DNA of 64,000 nucleotides from Candidatus Desulfovibrio intestinipullorum. Lineage in GTDB: Bacteria > Desulfobacterota > Desulfovibrionia > Desulfovibrionales > Desulfovibrionaceae. The notes beneath the pieces were generated by a model that saw nothing but the letters and a program-made list of their open reading frames with translations, searched no databases and had not been told where the DNA came from. The stretch is from contig DXHV01000073.1 in NCBI GenBank assembly GCA_019113165.1, positions 1-64,000 on the forward strand, given 5' to 3'. Of the stretch, positions 1-10,844 are shown one piece after another. Positions within the stretch are counted from its first letter, which is position 1; each line of letters opens with the position of its first letter. Made by a program: the position numbers and the translations under genes.

Positions 1-126
1 GGATTTTGCCTCCAGCTTCTTTCAGCCGACACCTCGCGATGTCCACCTTGCTCTTGGCTATGACCTTGGTCTGTCCACCCGGTCTCGGGACTTTCACCCG
101 TTAGGAAATGTGCATGCCATGCACAC
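1..126 (-). mobile_element. Group II intron, 5' end of the ribozyme (partial, runs off the window)
   Basis: Read on the minus strand, the segment begins GTGTGC, matching the GUGYG start of group II introns. It continues with a short palindromic hairpin (TGTGCATGCCATGCACA on plus), then CGGGTGAAAGTCCCG, then a tract resembling domain I of bacterial group II introns (GGTCATAGCCAAGAGC, CTGAAAGAAGCTGGAGGC). The intron would start one base after the T-tract of the heme-operon terminator, the kind of site used by terminator-targeting (class C-like) introns. The reverse transcriptase ORF and domains V/VI would lie outside the window. Family assignment is from memory of intron sequences, so class is left open. 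Confidence 0.55.
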
Positions 127-127
127 G

Positions 128-167
128 AAAAAACAAGGACCAGAAAGAAAAGCCTCTCTGGTCCTTG
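128..167 (-). terminator. Intrinsic terminator of the ahb/hemB operon
   Basis: On the minus strand an 11-bp perfect stem (CAAGGACCAGA / TCTGGTCCTTG) with a 12-nt loop is followed by six T residues. It lies about 75 bases past the stop of the last operon gene. Confidence 0.85.
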
Positions 168-242
168 TCGTTTGGATGGTGTCATGCCCCTGGGGCCTGC
201 AGCAGATGCAGGGCTTCAGGGACGACTCCTGTGCGATTGTGA

Positions 243-710
243 TCAGCTCTCGTCTTCACCAAGCTTGAAGTTCACCTTGATCTTAAAGAGTTTCGTCGCG
301 GGCAGATTGAGGATGGGAACCCCGGTCCTGGCCGCGATGGCGTCAAGATGTTCCTGAATGTACTCTCTGGAAGGCCCTATGAAGGTAAACCAGATATTGT
401 AGGCGTTTTCCCGTTCGTAATTGTGAGTCACGCCGGGCTCGGCATTGACAAGGCTTGTGAAGAGATCCTTGCGGTCCTCGGGCACCCTGGCCGCACACAG
501 GGTGGACACCCAGCCCAGTTTCTTTGACTGGAAATTGGCGCCCATCCGGCGGATTATCTTCATGTCCCGTAGCTTGCGGACCCTGTCCAGGGCCTCCTCT
601 TCAGGAATACCGAGGGCTGCGCCGAGTTCGGCATAGGGTCTTGGAACCAGGGGAAAGTTGGACTGAATGATGTCCAGCAGGGCCCTGTCGGTGGCGTCCA
701 TCTCGTGCAT
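243..710 (-). CDS. ahbB: Siroheme decarboxylase subunit, AhbB type
   Basis: 155 aa. Siroheme decarboxylase (AhbA/AhbB heteromer) removes the C12 and C18 acetate carboxyls of siroheme to give 12,18-didecarboxysiroheme, the first committed step of the alternative heme pathway. The protein has the Lrp/AsnC-like fold of the family: an N-terminal winged helix (DATDRALLDIIQ, then IIRRMGANF) and a C-terminal ligand domain with the conserved VTHNYERENAYNIWFTF stretch, whose His is a family active-site candidate. The ORF extends upstream, but ATG at 710 has GGAG five bases before it and matches the usual N-terminus. It is last in the operon behind ahbD (38-bp gap). The AhbB rather than AhbA label is by resemblance; no second decarboxylase gene is in the window. 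Confidence 0.85.
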   Translation of the reverse strand: MHEMDATDRALLDIIQSNFPLVPRPYAELGAALGIPEEEALDRVRKLRDMKIIRRMGANFQSKKLGWVSTLCAARVPEDRKDLFTSLVNAEPGVTHNYERENAYNIWFTFIGPSREYIQEHLDAIAARTGVPILNLPATKLFKIKVNFKLGEDES

Positions 711-748
711 GGCTACTCCTTCGTGTCTTCCTGGCTGTGCGCGGCCTG

Positions 749-1999
749 TCAGGCATTCCTGCGCAGTCTGGCCGGGATATAGGTGCACAGGGGCTCTTCG
801 CCCATGTAATTGCCGGTCATGCTGTAGGCACGTGCCCTGCAGCCGCCACAGACCTTGTGGTATTCACAGACGCCGCACTTGCCTTCATAGCACTTCTGAT
901 CACGGAACTGCCTGAAGTAGCTGCTGTTGCGCCAGATCTCCGGGAAGGGCGTGGTACGGACATTGCCGCAGTCCAGTTCCAGGTAGCCGCAGGGCTGCAC
1001 CTGTCCTGTGTGACTGATGAAACAGAAGCCCGTGCCGCCAAGACAGCCGCGGGTATGGGCGTCCATGCCGAAGTTCTCGGCATCAACGCTCAGTCCCTCC
1101 TCGCGGGCCATCTGCCGCATGATGCGGTAGTAGTGGGGCGCACAGGTGGCCTTGAGGTGCATCTTCGTGGTCTTGCGGAAATGGTAGAACCAGCGCAGGA
1201 CCTCCTCGTATTCCTCGGCGGTAATGACCTGATCGGAGAGCTCGGCACCGCGTCCCGTGGGCACCAGCAGGAAGATGTGCCAGGCCACGGCCCCGAGATG
1301 CTCGCAGAGCTCGAAGATCTTCTTGAAGCTTACGAGATTGCTCTTCGTGACCGTGGTATTGATCTGGAAGGGCACGCCGGCCTCGGTGAGGTAGCGCATG
1401 CCCCGCAGCGAGGCCTCGAAGGCTCCGGGCACGCCGCGGAAACTGTCGTGGCTCGCCGCATCGGCTCCGTCTATGGAGATGGAGCAGCGGTTGACGCCGG
1501 ACTCGCGAATGAGGCGGGCATTCTCCCTCGTGATGAGCGTGCCGTTGGGCGAGAAGGCACAGACCAGGCCCTTGTCGTGGGCACTGCGCACAAGTTCGTA
1601 CACGTCCGGACGCATCATGGGATCGCCGCCCGTGAAGATGATGATGGGCCGTCCCACTTTCGGGAAGGTCTCGATGAGGGCCATGGCCTCCTCGTGGCTC
1701 AGTTCCCCGGGATAGGGTTCCATGTGGGCCTCGGCCCGGCAGTGCTTGCAGGCCAGGTTGCAGGAACGGGTCACTTCCCAGGCTATGAGCCGGCAGGCAG
1801 GCGTTCCGTCCTCCAGCACCATGGGCATGCCCCCCGGGTGGCCTCCGGGATGGCCCTTGGTGCCACCGGGATGGCCGCCCGGATGACCTCCGGGGTGACC
1901 ACCAGGGTGCCCGCCGGGATGGCCGACAGGCCCTGCCGTGGCCCCGAGGTCTGCCTGGCAGTCCATGTGGGTCATGGTACACGCGGTCAGATCACTCAT
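749..1999 (-). CDS. ahbD: Heme synthase AhbD (radical SAM, Fe-coproporphyrin III oxidative decarboxylase)
   Basis: 416 aa. AhbD converts iron-coproporphyrin III to heme by oxidative decarboxylation of two propionates. The radical SAM cluster motif CNLACKHC sits near residue 78, followed by the GGDP motif. The C-terminal SPASM-like region carries several cysteines (CYEGKCGVCEYHKVCGGC) for an auxiliary cluster. I start it at ATG 1999, which overlaps the hemB stop as ATGA; the longer ORF to 2170 would overlap hemB by 175 bases. Odd feature: residues 27-57 contain seven HPGG units before the catalytic domain. The catalytic part begins only after residue 58, so a shorter start at Met58 is formally possible, but it would discard the coupled start. 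Confidence 0.9.
   Translation of the reverse strand: MSDLTACTMTHMDCQADLGATAGPVGHPGGHPGGHPGGHPGGHPGGTKGHPGGHPGGMPMVLEDGTPACRLIAWEVTRSCNLACKHCRAEAHMEPYPGELSHEEAMALIETFPKVGRPIIIFTGGDPMMRPDVYELVRSAHDKGLVCAFSPNGTLITRENARLIRESGVNRCSISIDGADAASHDSFRGVPGAFEASLRGMRYLTEAGVPFQINTTVTKSNLVSFKKIFELCEHLGAVAWHIFLLVPTGRGAELSDQVITAEEYEEVLRWFYHFRKTTKMHLKATCAPHYYRIMRQMAREEGLSVDAENFGMDAHTRGCLGGTGFCFISHTGQVQPCGYLELDCGNVRTTPFPEIWRNSSYFRQFRDQKCYEGKCGVCEYHKVCGGCRARAYSMTGNYMGEEPLCTYIPARLRRNA
1829..1921 (-). repeat. HPGG tandem repeats in the N-terminus of AhbD
   Basis: Five consecutive HPGG units, a TKG spacer and two more units. The codons differ between units (CAT/CAC, CCC/CCT/CCG, several glycine codons), so this is not a fresh nucleotide slippage product; the amino-acid pattern appears to be kept. 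Spaced histidines in a flexible Gly/Pro chain suggest metal or heme binding, which is inference only. Confidence 0.9.
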
Positions 2000-2982
2000 C
2001 GGGCCAGCCCCCTGGCCAGGATAGTTTCGGTGAAGTAGGTGATGATGCTGTTGGCGCCGGCACGCTTGAGGCCCAGCAGGGATTCCATCATGACGCGCTC
2101 CTCGTCTATCCAGCCGTTGATGCCGGCGGCACGGATGAGCGAGTATTCGCCGCTGACCTGATAGGCGCACACGTGCACGTCCACGTTTTCGCAGACCATG
2201 CGCAAAATGTCGCCATAGGGACCGGCAGGCTTGACGATGATGGCATCGGCGCCCTCGTCAAGGTCGGCAAAGACCTCTCGCAGGGCTTCCCTGCTGTTGG
2301 CAGGATTCATCTGATAGGTCTTGCGGTCCCCGCAGGCAGGCGCGGACTCTGCGGCATCGCGGAAGGGACCGTAGTAGGCGGAGGCGTACTTGGCGGCATA
2401 GGACATGACCGGGGTCATGACAAAGCCGGCTTCGTCAAGGGCCGTGCGGATGGCGGCCACGCGTCCGTCCATCATGTCAGAAGGTGCCACCATGTCGGCA
2501 CCGGCCTGGGCATGGCTCACGGCCGTGCGGGCCAGGATGTCCAGGCTGGGATCATTGAGGATCACGCCGTCGGGGGCCAGTATGCCGCAGTGACCGTGGC
2601 TCATGTACTCGCACAGGCAGACGTCGGTGATGATGAAGAGCTTCGGAAAGCGGTTTTTCAGCAGGCGCACGGCCTCCTGAATAATGCCGTGTTCGGCATA
2701 GGCCTGGCTTGCCTGCTCGTCCTTCACGGCCGGAACGCCGAAGAGAATGACGGAATGCAGGCCGTTGTCCACGGCCCTGGCCACGCGCTCCTCGAGCTTG
2801 TGCAGGGAGAGCTGGTACTGGCCGGGCATGGCGCCAATTTCCTTCTCGAAGGATTGATCGTCTGTCTCCACCACAAAGTAGGGCATGATCAGATTTTCCC
2901 TGAGCAGGGGAGCAGTTTCGCTGAACAAAAGACGCATCTGTTCGCTCTGGCGCAGACGGCGGCCACGATAATACTCAACCAT
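1996..2982 (-). CDS. hemB: Delta-aminolevulinic acid dehydratase (porphobilinogen synthase)
   Basis: 328 aa, normal family length. HemB condenses two 5-aminolevulinate molecules to porphobilinogen, the entry to all tetrapyrroles. Visible signatures are the cysteine-rich metal site DVCLCEYMSHGHCG near residue 120, the first active-site lysine in MSYAAKYAS and the Schiff-base lysine in IIVKPAGPY. The start at 2982 has AAGGAG seven bases upstream. It sits between ahbC and ahbD; its TGA overlaps the ahbD ATG, so HemB and AhbD are probably translationally coupled. Confidence 0.97.
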   Translation of the reverse strand: MVEYYRGRRLRQSEQMRLLFSETAPLLRENLIMPYFVVETDDQSFEKEIGAMPGQYQLSLHKLEERVARAVDNGLHSVILFGVPAVKDEQASQAYAEHGIIQEAVRLLKNRFPKLFIITDVCLCEYMSHGHCGILAPDGVILNDPSLDILARTAVSHAQAGADMVAPSDMMDGRVAAIRTALDEAGFVMTPVMSYAAKYASAYYGPFRDAAESAPACGDRKTYQMNPANSREALREVFADLDEGADAIIVKPAGPYGDILRMVCENVDVHVCAYQVSGEYSLIRAAGINGWIDEERVMMESLLGLKRAGANSIITYFTETILARGLAR

Positions 2983-3056
2983 TGGAAGACTCCTTTATGG
3001 CATGGCCCCTTGGGCCATGCTGTATGCTTCAGGATTTCCATCCCTGAGAGAGAATT

Positions 3057-4238
3057 CTAGAGACCAATTTCCTCGTCCGTCAGATAGCAGGCGGGGTCCT
3101 GGGCCCACTCGTCGCCATAGTAGGCCTCGGCCCTGGCGCGGAAGTTGCCGCCGCAGATGTTGAGGAAGCGGCACTTCTTGCAGCGGCCGCCCACGTAGGC
3201 CTTCTTGTCCTTGAGCTTGTGCAGAAGTTCGATCTGCGGATCATCCCAGATCTGGGAGAAGGGACGTTCAAGCACATTGCCGAACACATGCTGGCGCCAG
3301 AACTGGTCGGCGTGCACCTTGCCGTCCCAGGAAATGCAGCCGATACCGCGGCCGGAATTGTTGCCCTCGTTGTACTGCAGAAGCCTGAAGACTTCCTCGG
3401 CACGCCTGGGATCTTCGCGCTGCAGGCGCATCCACAGGTAGGGGCCGTCGGCATGGTTGTCCACAGTGAGGATTTCCTTGGGCTTGCCCTCGTCAAAGCA
3501 GCGCCTGGTCTCGTCGATGATGAGATCCACACAGGCCCTGGCCTCGGCATGATCCAAATCTTCCTTGATCAGGGCCGAGCCGCGGCCGGAATACACCAGA
3601 TGGTAGAAACACGCCCTGGGGACTTCCAGATCGCGCAGAAGCTGGAAGATGCCCGGGATTTCGCTCACGTTGCTCTTGTTGATGGTAAATCTCAGGCCAA
3701 CCTTGAGACCTTCTTCCTTGCAGTTTTCCATGCCCTGCAGGGCCTTGCGAAAGGCACCCTTCACGCCGCGGAAGTGGTCGTGCACCTCTTCCATGCCGTC
3801 CAGGGAAATGCCCACGTAGGAAAGGCCCACTTCGCGCAGCTCCCTGGCCTTGCTCTTGGTGATGAGGGTGCCGTTGGTGGAGATGACGGCGCGCATGCCC
3901 TTGCTTCTGGCATGGTGGGCCAGCTCGACGAGATCCTCGCGCACCAGGGGCTCGCCACCGGAAAAGAGCATGACCGGACAGCCGAAGGCCGCCAGATCGT
4001 CGATCATGGCCTTGGCCTGTTCCGTCGAGATGTCGTCCTTGCCATCCAGGCTGACTGCCTGGGCGTAGCAGTGCACGCAGCGCAGGTTGCAGCGCTTGGT
4101 CATGTTCCAGACAACGACCGGCTTCTTGTCCTTGGAGAACTGCAGAAGATGAGACGGCAGCTGTCCGGACTGACGTCCGTAACGCAGGACATCGGACTCT
4201 TCGACCTGACCACAGTACAGTTTGGAAATGCCTATCAT
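3057..4238 (-). CDS. ahbC: 12,18-didecarboxysiroheme deacetylase AhbC (radical SAM)
   Basis: 393 aa. AhbC removes the C2 and C7 acetate side chains of didecarboxysiroheme to give Fe-coproporphyrin III, the substrate of AhbD. The radical SAM motif CNLRCVHC is near residue 50, with GGEP about 45 residues later. A C-terminal cluster region CKKCRFLNICGG binds auxiliary Fe-S. The opening MIGISKLYCG and the block LPSHLLQFSKDKKPVVVWNMT match the NirJ/AhbC family, which separates it from AhbD. It is the first gene of the operon. There is no Shine-Dalgarno next to the ATG; see the hairpin-bridged site at 4239-4281. Confidence 0.93.
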   Translation of the reverse strand: MIGISKLYCGQVEESDVLRYGRQSGQLPSHLLQFSKDKKPVVVWNMTKRCNLRCVHCYAQAVSLDGKDDISTEQAKAMIDDLAAFGCPVMLFSGGEPLVREDLVELAHHARSKGMRAVISTNGTLITKSKARELREVGLSYVGISLDGMEEVHDHFRGVKGAFRKALQGMENCKEEGLKVGLRFTINKSNVSEIPGIFQLLRDLEVPRACFYHLVYSGRGSALIKEDLDHAEARACVDLIIDETRRCFDEGKPKEILTVDNHADGPYLWMRLQREDPRRAEEVFRLLQYNEGNNSGRGIGCISWDGKVHADQFWRQHVFGNVLERPFSQIWDDPQIELLHKLKDKKAYVGGRCKKCRFLNICGGNFRARAEAYYGDEWAQDPACYLTDEEIGL

Positions 4239-4281
4239 GTATCGTACCGCCGCTTCTGCACACGCAAAAGCGGCTCCTCCT
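4239..4281 (-). promoter_or_regulatory. Ribosome binding site of ahbC split from the ATG by a hairpin
   Basis: The only Shine-Dalgarno (AGGAGGA, 4275-4281) lies 36 bases before the ATG. A hairpin, GCCGCTT / AAGCGGC (4249-4255 with 4268-4274) extended by TGC/GCA across one mismatch, fills the space exactly. It leaves a 10-base spacer when folded. No in-frame ATG, GTG or TTG lies closer to the Shine-Dalgarno. Confidence 0.6.
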
Positions 4282-4324
4282 GTCTAGTTGTATTTGTGCG
4301 GAACCGCTTCCCCGATACCGCGCC

Positions 4325-4388
4325 CGTCTGCCAGGGCAGACATATTTTTTTGCCAGGTTCTGCCCATGAAAACGACAGAACCTGGCAA
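4325..4388 (-). repeat. Two hairpins in the ahbC leader / alaS trailer
   Basis: A perfect 13-bp inverted repeat (TTGCCAGGTTCTG, 4350-4362, with 4376-4388, 13-nt loop) is next to a short hairpin GTCTGC-CAGG-GCAGAC (4325-4340). On minus, the direction of both flanking genes, the large hairpin is followed by A7, not T7, so it is not a normal terminator for alaS. It may end transcription imperfectly, protect the alaS mRNA 3' end, or belong to the ahbC leader. Confidence 0.6.
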
Positions 4389-4400
4389 GCCTGAGTCCTT

Positions 4401-7076
<2,676 letters not shown>

Positions 7077-7157
7077 GGGGACTCCTGACACAGGATATTT
7101 CGGGCTCCAGCGCGGTCGCGGAGCAAGGGGCATCCTGCTGAGAGAATAAGGACAATT

Positions 7158-7188
7158 CAGGCAGCGCAAGCATTTCCTGCGCTGCCTG
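7158..7188 (-). terminator. Possible recA terminator
   Basis: Perfect 11-bp stem CAGGCAGCGCA / TGCGCTGCCTG with a 9-nt loop between recA and alaS. On minus it is followed by AATTGTCCTTATT, a weak T-tract, so it may be partial and allow readthrough into alaS. Confidence 0.45.
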
Positions 7189-7246
7189 TACGTTTGGATC
7201 AAAAGGGGAACGCGTGTGCGGCACACGGCCTGCACACTAGGGGCGG

Positions 7247-8407
7247 CTAGTCGTCATAGCTGTCGGGATACTCCTGGGGGCCTTCGGCTGCAGCAAAGGC
7301 ATTTTCCGTGCTTTCCTGCCGGGTCTCGACTTCCAGGGGCAGGGGCTCGCCCATGGGGGCTATGGTATTGGCTTCGGCCTCGTCAATGGAGGGCATGCCC
7401 AGGAACTGGCGCACATCCGCCTCGAGCTGCGTACGCAGCTCTTCGTCTTCATTGAGGAGCTCGCGGACGCGTTCCTTGCCCTGACCAAGCTTTTCTCCCC
7501 TGTAGGCAAACCACGAGCCGCTCTTGTCAACGATCTTGCCTTCCACGCCGAGCTCGATGAGCTCGCCCGTGCGGGAAATGCCCTGGCCGTACATGATGTC
7601 GAAGGTGGCCGTTCTGAAGGGCGGCGCCACCTTGTTCTTGACCACCTTGACCTTGGTCTGGGTACCGATGGGATTTTCCTTGCTGTCCTTGATGCTCAGG
7701 CCCTTGCGGATGTCGATGCGCACGGAGGAGTAGAACTTGAGGGCATTGCCGCCTGTGGTCGTTTCAGGGCTGCCATAGCCCATGCTGCCAATCTTCATGC
7801 GGATCTGATTGATGAAGATCACGGCGGTATTGGACCTGTGAATGGTACCAGTCAGCCGGCGCAGGGCATGGGACATGAGGCGGGCATGGCCGCCGACCTG
7901 CATGTTGCCCATTTCGCCGTTGAGTTCGGCCTGGGGCACCAGGGCTGCCACGGAGTCGATGACCACGAGCTCCACGGCGGCCGAGCGCACCAGCATGTCG
8001 GCTATCTGCAGGGCCTGTTCGCCGTAGTCCGGCTGGCTGACCAGCAGCTCGTCGGTATTCACGCCCAGAGCCTTGGCATAGCTCACGTCCAGGGCATGCT
8101 CGGCGTCTATGAAGGCGCAGGTTCCTCCCCGCTTCTGGCATTCGGCGATGATGTGCAGGGTCAGGGTCGTCTTGCCCGAGGATTCCGGGCCGAAGATTTC
8201 GGTTATGCGACCTCTGGGAACGCCACCGACGCCAAGGGCAAGATCCAGGCCGATGGACCCTGTGGGGATCACGGGAATGTTGGCCACCGCCGTATCGGAC
8301 AGGCGCATGACCGATCCCTTGCCAAACTTTCTCTCAATGGTCGTCAGTGCAGTCTCAAGGGCATTATTTTTGGCTTGTTCGGGTGATAGAACCGGCTTTT
8401 TAGCCAT
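7247..8407 (-). CDS. recA: Recombinase RecA
   Basis: 386 aa. RecA forms filaments on ssDNA, drives strand exchange and triggers LexA self-cleavage. Walker A is GPESSGKTT. The L1/L2 DNA-binding loops fall in the region [25 protein letters not shown], and the conserved [17 protein letters not shown] block is present. The start at 8407 has GGAG upstream ([21 protein letters not shown]). The acidic C-terminal tail is longer than in E. coli (about 35 residues rich in Glu, Ala and Asp). I could not find a convincing SOS box in the leader; Desulfovibrio boxes differ from E. coli, so this is not evidence of absence. Confidence 0.98.
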   Translation of the reverse strand: MAKKPVLSPEQAKNNALETALTTIERKFGKGSVMRLSDTAVANIPVIPTGSIGLDLALGVGGVPRGRITEIFGPESSGKTTLTLHIIAECQKRGGTCAFIDAEHALDVSYAKALGVNTDELLVSQPDYGEQALQIADMLVRSAAVELVVIDSVAALVPQAELNGEMGNMQVGGHARLMSHALRRLTGTIHRSNTAVIFINQIRMKIGSMGYGSPETTTGGNALKFYSSVRIDIRKGLSIKDSKENPIGTQTKVKVVKNKVAPPFRTATFDIMYGQGISRTGELIELGVEGKIVDKSGSWFAYRGEKLGQGKERVRELLNEDEELRTQLEADVRQFLGMPSIDEAEANTIAPMGEPLPLEVETRQESTENAFAAAEGPQEYPDSYDD

Positions 8408-8667
8408 GGAGGAGACTCCTTGGGTAATAGTGAGGATTTTTTGTTTGACAAAAACCAAAATATTTCACTAAAAAAGCGACCTTAGCACTCCTTAGCAAGC
8501 AAGGCAAGGCCCCTAAACAGCCTGCCAAGACAGACTTTTTTTCCGGCGGGAGCGTTTTGTCCCGGACAGGGCCGCTCCCCGCTGCCCCATCCTTCCCCTG
8601 TCCGCTCTTGTGTTCCTTTTCCCGTCTGTCCCGCAGCCCGCGGTCACAGACACAAGCAAGTTTCCTC

Positions 8668-9885
8668 ATGTCCATAGACGGTGTCCTTCTTTTTTCCGGC
8701 GGCCTGGACAGCATCCTTGCCGCCCTTCTTCTGCAGGAGCAGGGCCTGAACATCCGCTGCCTGCACTATGTGTCCCCCTTCTTCGGTTCTCCCCGTGCCC
8801 GCAGCCGCTGGAAGCAGCTCTACGGCCTTGACGTGGAAATTGCCGATGCAGGCCCCGAGATGGTCCGACTGGTCCGGGGCTGGCCCGAACACGGCTTTGG
8901 CAAGGTCATGAACCCCTGCGTGGACTGCAAGATCACCCTGCTGCGCCTGGCCAAAAGGCGCATGGAAGAGCTTGGCGGATCCTTCATTGCCACGGGCGAA
9001 GTCCTGGGCCAGCGGCCCATGTCCCAGCGCCGGGACATCATGAACCTCATCCGCCATCAGGCAGGCGTGGACGATTTGCTGCTCAGGCCCCTGTGCGCCA
9101 AGCATCTGGACCCCACGCCCTGCGAACTCTCGGGCCTTGTGGACAGGGAACGGCTCCTGGACCTGCACGGCCGCGGACGCCAGGAGCAGCTGAATCTGGC
9201 CAGACACTACGGACTGACGGAAATTCCCTCCCCGGGCGGCGGCTGTCTGCTCACGGAACGGGAAAATGCCCGCCACTACTGGCCCCTGCGCAAGTACAGG
9301 GAAGAGCCCACAGTGGAGGATTTTCGCCTGGCCAACTGCGGACGCCAGCTCTGGCATGCCGAAGAGGGCACGGCCTGCTGGATGGTCGTGGCCCGCAACA
9401 ACCGCGACAACGACCGCCTGCGCGCCTTTGCCGCTGCGGACGATCTGCTGGCCGGCCTGTGCGACTATCCCGGGCCCATTGCCCTGCTGCGTGACGGCTG
9501 CCGCTGGTCAGAGGATCTGCTGGCCCGATCCTGCAGCCAGTTTGTCTCCTATGCGCCCAGGGTCACCCAGGCCCTGGAACAGGACAGCGCCCTTGAAGTG
9601 CGCGTCTGGCTCAAGCGTGCGGACGCCACACAGACCGTGCTGACCGTGCGTCCGGACACGGAGCGGACCTTCCTTGCCAGGCCGGACTGGGAAGAGGTGC
9701 GCGCCGAAAAGCACGCCCTGGCAAGCAAAAAGGAAGAAGAGCGCAAGGCCGAGCTCAAGCTTGTCAAGGAAGCCCGCCAGAAGGCCTGGCTTGCCAGCCA
9801 TCCCGACAGGACTCCTGTACAGGCAACAGCACCCGGTTCTGCGCAGGATGCGGCACCCAATCCGGTACCGGATCAGGATGCCTGA
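8668..9885 (+). CDS. PP-loop ATPase, MnmA/ThiI-related tRNA sulfurtransferase-like protein
   Basis: 405 aa. The N-terminus has a PP-loop ATP-pyrophosphatase signature (LLFSGGLDSILAAL), as in enzymes that adenylate tRNA before sulfur transfer. A paired-cysteine segment CVDCKITLL and the block ATGEVLGQRPMSQRR follow, typical of the MnmA/ThiI-like group often annotated as tRNA methyl-transferase-like. The C-terminal half after about residue 200 (IPSPGGGCLLTE) may hold an RNA-binding module. The last 60 residues are charged, then Ala/Pro-rich. Start at ATG 8668 because the SGGLDS motif must lie near the N-terminus; no strong Shine-Dalgarno. The target base is unknown. Confidence 0.7.
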   Translation: MSIDGVLLFSGGLDSILAALLLQEQGLNIRCLHYVSPFFGSPRARSRWKQLYGLDVEIADAGPEMVRLVRGWPEHGFGKVMNPCVDCKITLLRLAKRRMEELGGSFIATGEVLGQRPMSQRRDIMNLIRHQAGVDDLLLRPLCAKHLDPTPCELSGLVDRERLLDLHGRGRQEQLNLARHYGLTEIPSPGGGCLLTERENARHYWPLRKYREEPTVEDFRLANCGRQLWHAEEGTACWMVVARNNRDNDRLRAFAAADDLLAGLCDYPGPIALLRDGCRWSEDLLARSCSQFVSYAPRVTQALEQDSALEVRVWLKRADATQTVLTVRPDTERTFLARPDWEEVRAEKHALASKKEEERKAELKLVKEARQKAWLASHPDRTPVQATAPGSAQDAAPNPVPDQDA

Positions 9886-9890
9886 TCCGG
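9868..9890 (+). repeat. Inverted repeat spanning a stop codon
   Basis: Perfect 10-bp inverted repeat CCGGATCAGG-ATG-CCTGATCCGG; the TGA of the PP-loop gene is inside its right arm. It is followed by ACTGCCACGCAATTTTC, a poor T-tract, so terminator function is uncertain. Confidence 0.6.
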
Positions 9891-10060
9891 ACTGCCACGC
9901 AATTTTCTCACAATGTTCACACGACTCGGGCACTCCTCTCCGGTACGGGAGCTCGCACCTGCATACGATCCTGTGCCCAGGGAGGCGTCCGGAGTCCGAC
10001 ATCCGTCTCCTTCGCACCCTCCGTATTCTTCTCAACCCCTATCCTTTCTGGAAGACCACT

Positions 10061-10843
10061 ATGGAAACGAGCTATATTGTCATCAAATTCGGCGGACATA
10101 CCATGACCGATCCTGCCCTGCGCGACGCCTTTGCGAGGGATCTTGCCCCGCTGGCACGAGAGGGCAGACGCTGCGTGGTCGTCCACGGCGGCGGACCGCA
10201 GATCTCTTCCCTGCTCAAGCGTCTGGACATCCCCAGTCGCTTTGAGGAAGGCCTGCGGGTCACGGACGATGCGGCCATGGAAGCTGTGGAAATGGTGCTC
10301 AGCGGCCAGGTCAACAAGGAGCTGGTGGGCGCCTTCACCCGCCTGGGCGTGCCCAGCACGGGCCTGAGCGGCCGCGACGGCGATCCCCTCCTGCTGGCCA
10401 GGATGCGCAGCCCGCGCTTTGGCCGGGTCGGGGATGTAACCCGTGTCAATCCCGCCATCCTGAGCTGTCTCATCGAGGCCGGCTATTTGCCGGTGGTGGC
10501 CCCCATTGCCGAAGACGAGGAAGGCGGAGCGCTCAACATCAACGCCGACACGGCTGCAGGGGCCATAGCCGGCGCCCTGCAGGCGGAATACTTTGTGCTC
10601 ATGAGCGACGTGCCGGGCGTGCTGGATGCAGACAAAAAGCTTCTGTCCACCCTGACCAGGGCGGACATTGCCGAACTCAAGGCAAAAGGCGTCATCACAG
10701 GCGGCATGATCCCCAAGGTGGATGCCTGCCTGCATGCCCTGGACATGGGCTGCCAGAAGGCCCTCATTCTCAACGGTGCCGAGAAATCCGCCCTCAGGCG
10801 CTGCCTGGAGGGCGACACGAATCTGGGCACCATGGTGCACTGA
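10061..10843 (+). CDS. argB: Acetylglutamate kinase
   Basis: 260 aa, close to the short E. coli type. It phosphorylates N-acetyl-L-glutamate, the second step of arginine synthesis. Visible motifs: IKFGGH (phosphate-binding lysine), VVHGGGPQI, GLRVTD, VGDVTRVN, LNINADTAAGAIAGAL and the GGMIPKVDACLHAL lysine block, all in the expected order for the amino-acid kinase fold. The track ORF begins much earlier (9674), but that part overlaps the PP-loop gene; ATG 10061 has GGAAG upstream and starts the family N-terminus. It ends one base before the converging stop of nth. No other arg genes are in the window. Confidence 0.95.
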   Translation: METSYIVIKFGGHTMTDPALRDAFARDLAPLAREGRRCVVVHGGGPQISSLLKRLDIPSRFEEGLRVTDDAAMEAVEMVLSGQVNKELVGAFTRLGVPSTGLSGRDGDPLLLARMRSPRFGRVGDVTRVNPAILSCLIEAGYLPVVAPIAEDEEGGALNINADTAAGAIAGALQAEYFVLMSDVPGVLDADKKLLSTLTRADIAELKAKGVITGGMIPKVDACLHALDMGCQKALILNGAEKSALRRCLEGDTNLGTMVH

Positions 10844-10844
10844 T

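Noticed and set aside
4350-4388. Inverted repeat as terminator of alaS
   Set aside because: On minus it is followed by A7, not a T-tract, so it is reported only as a hairpin.
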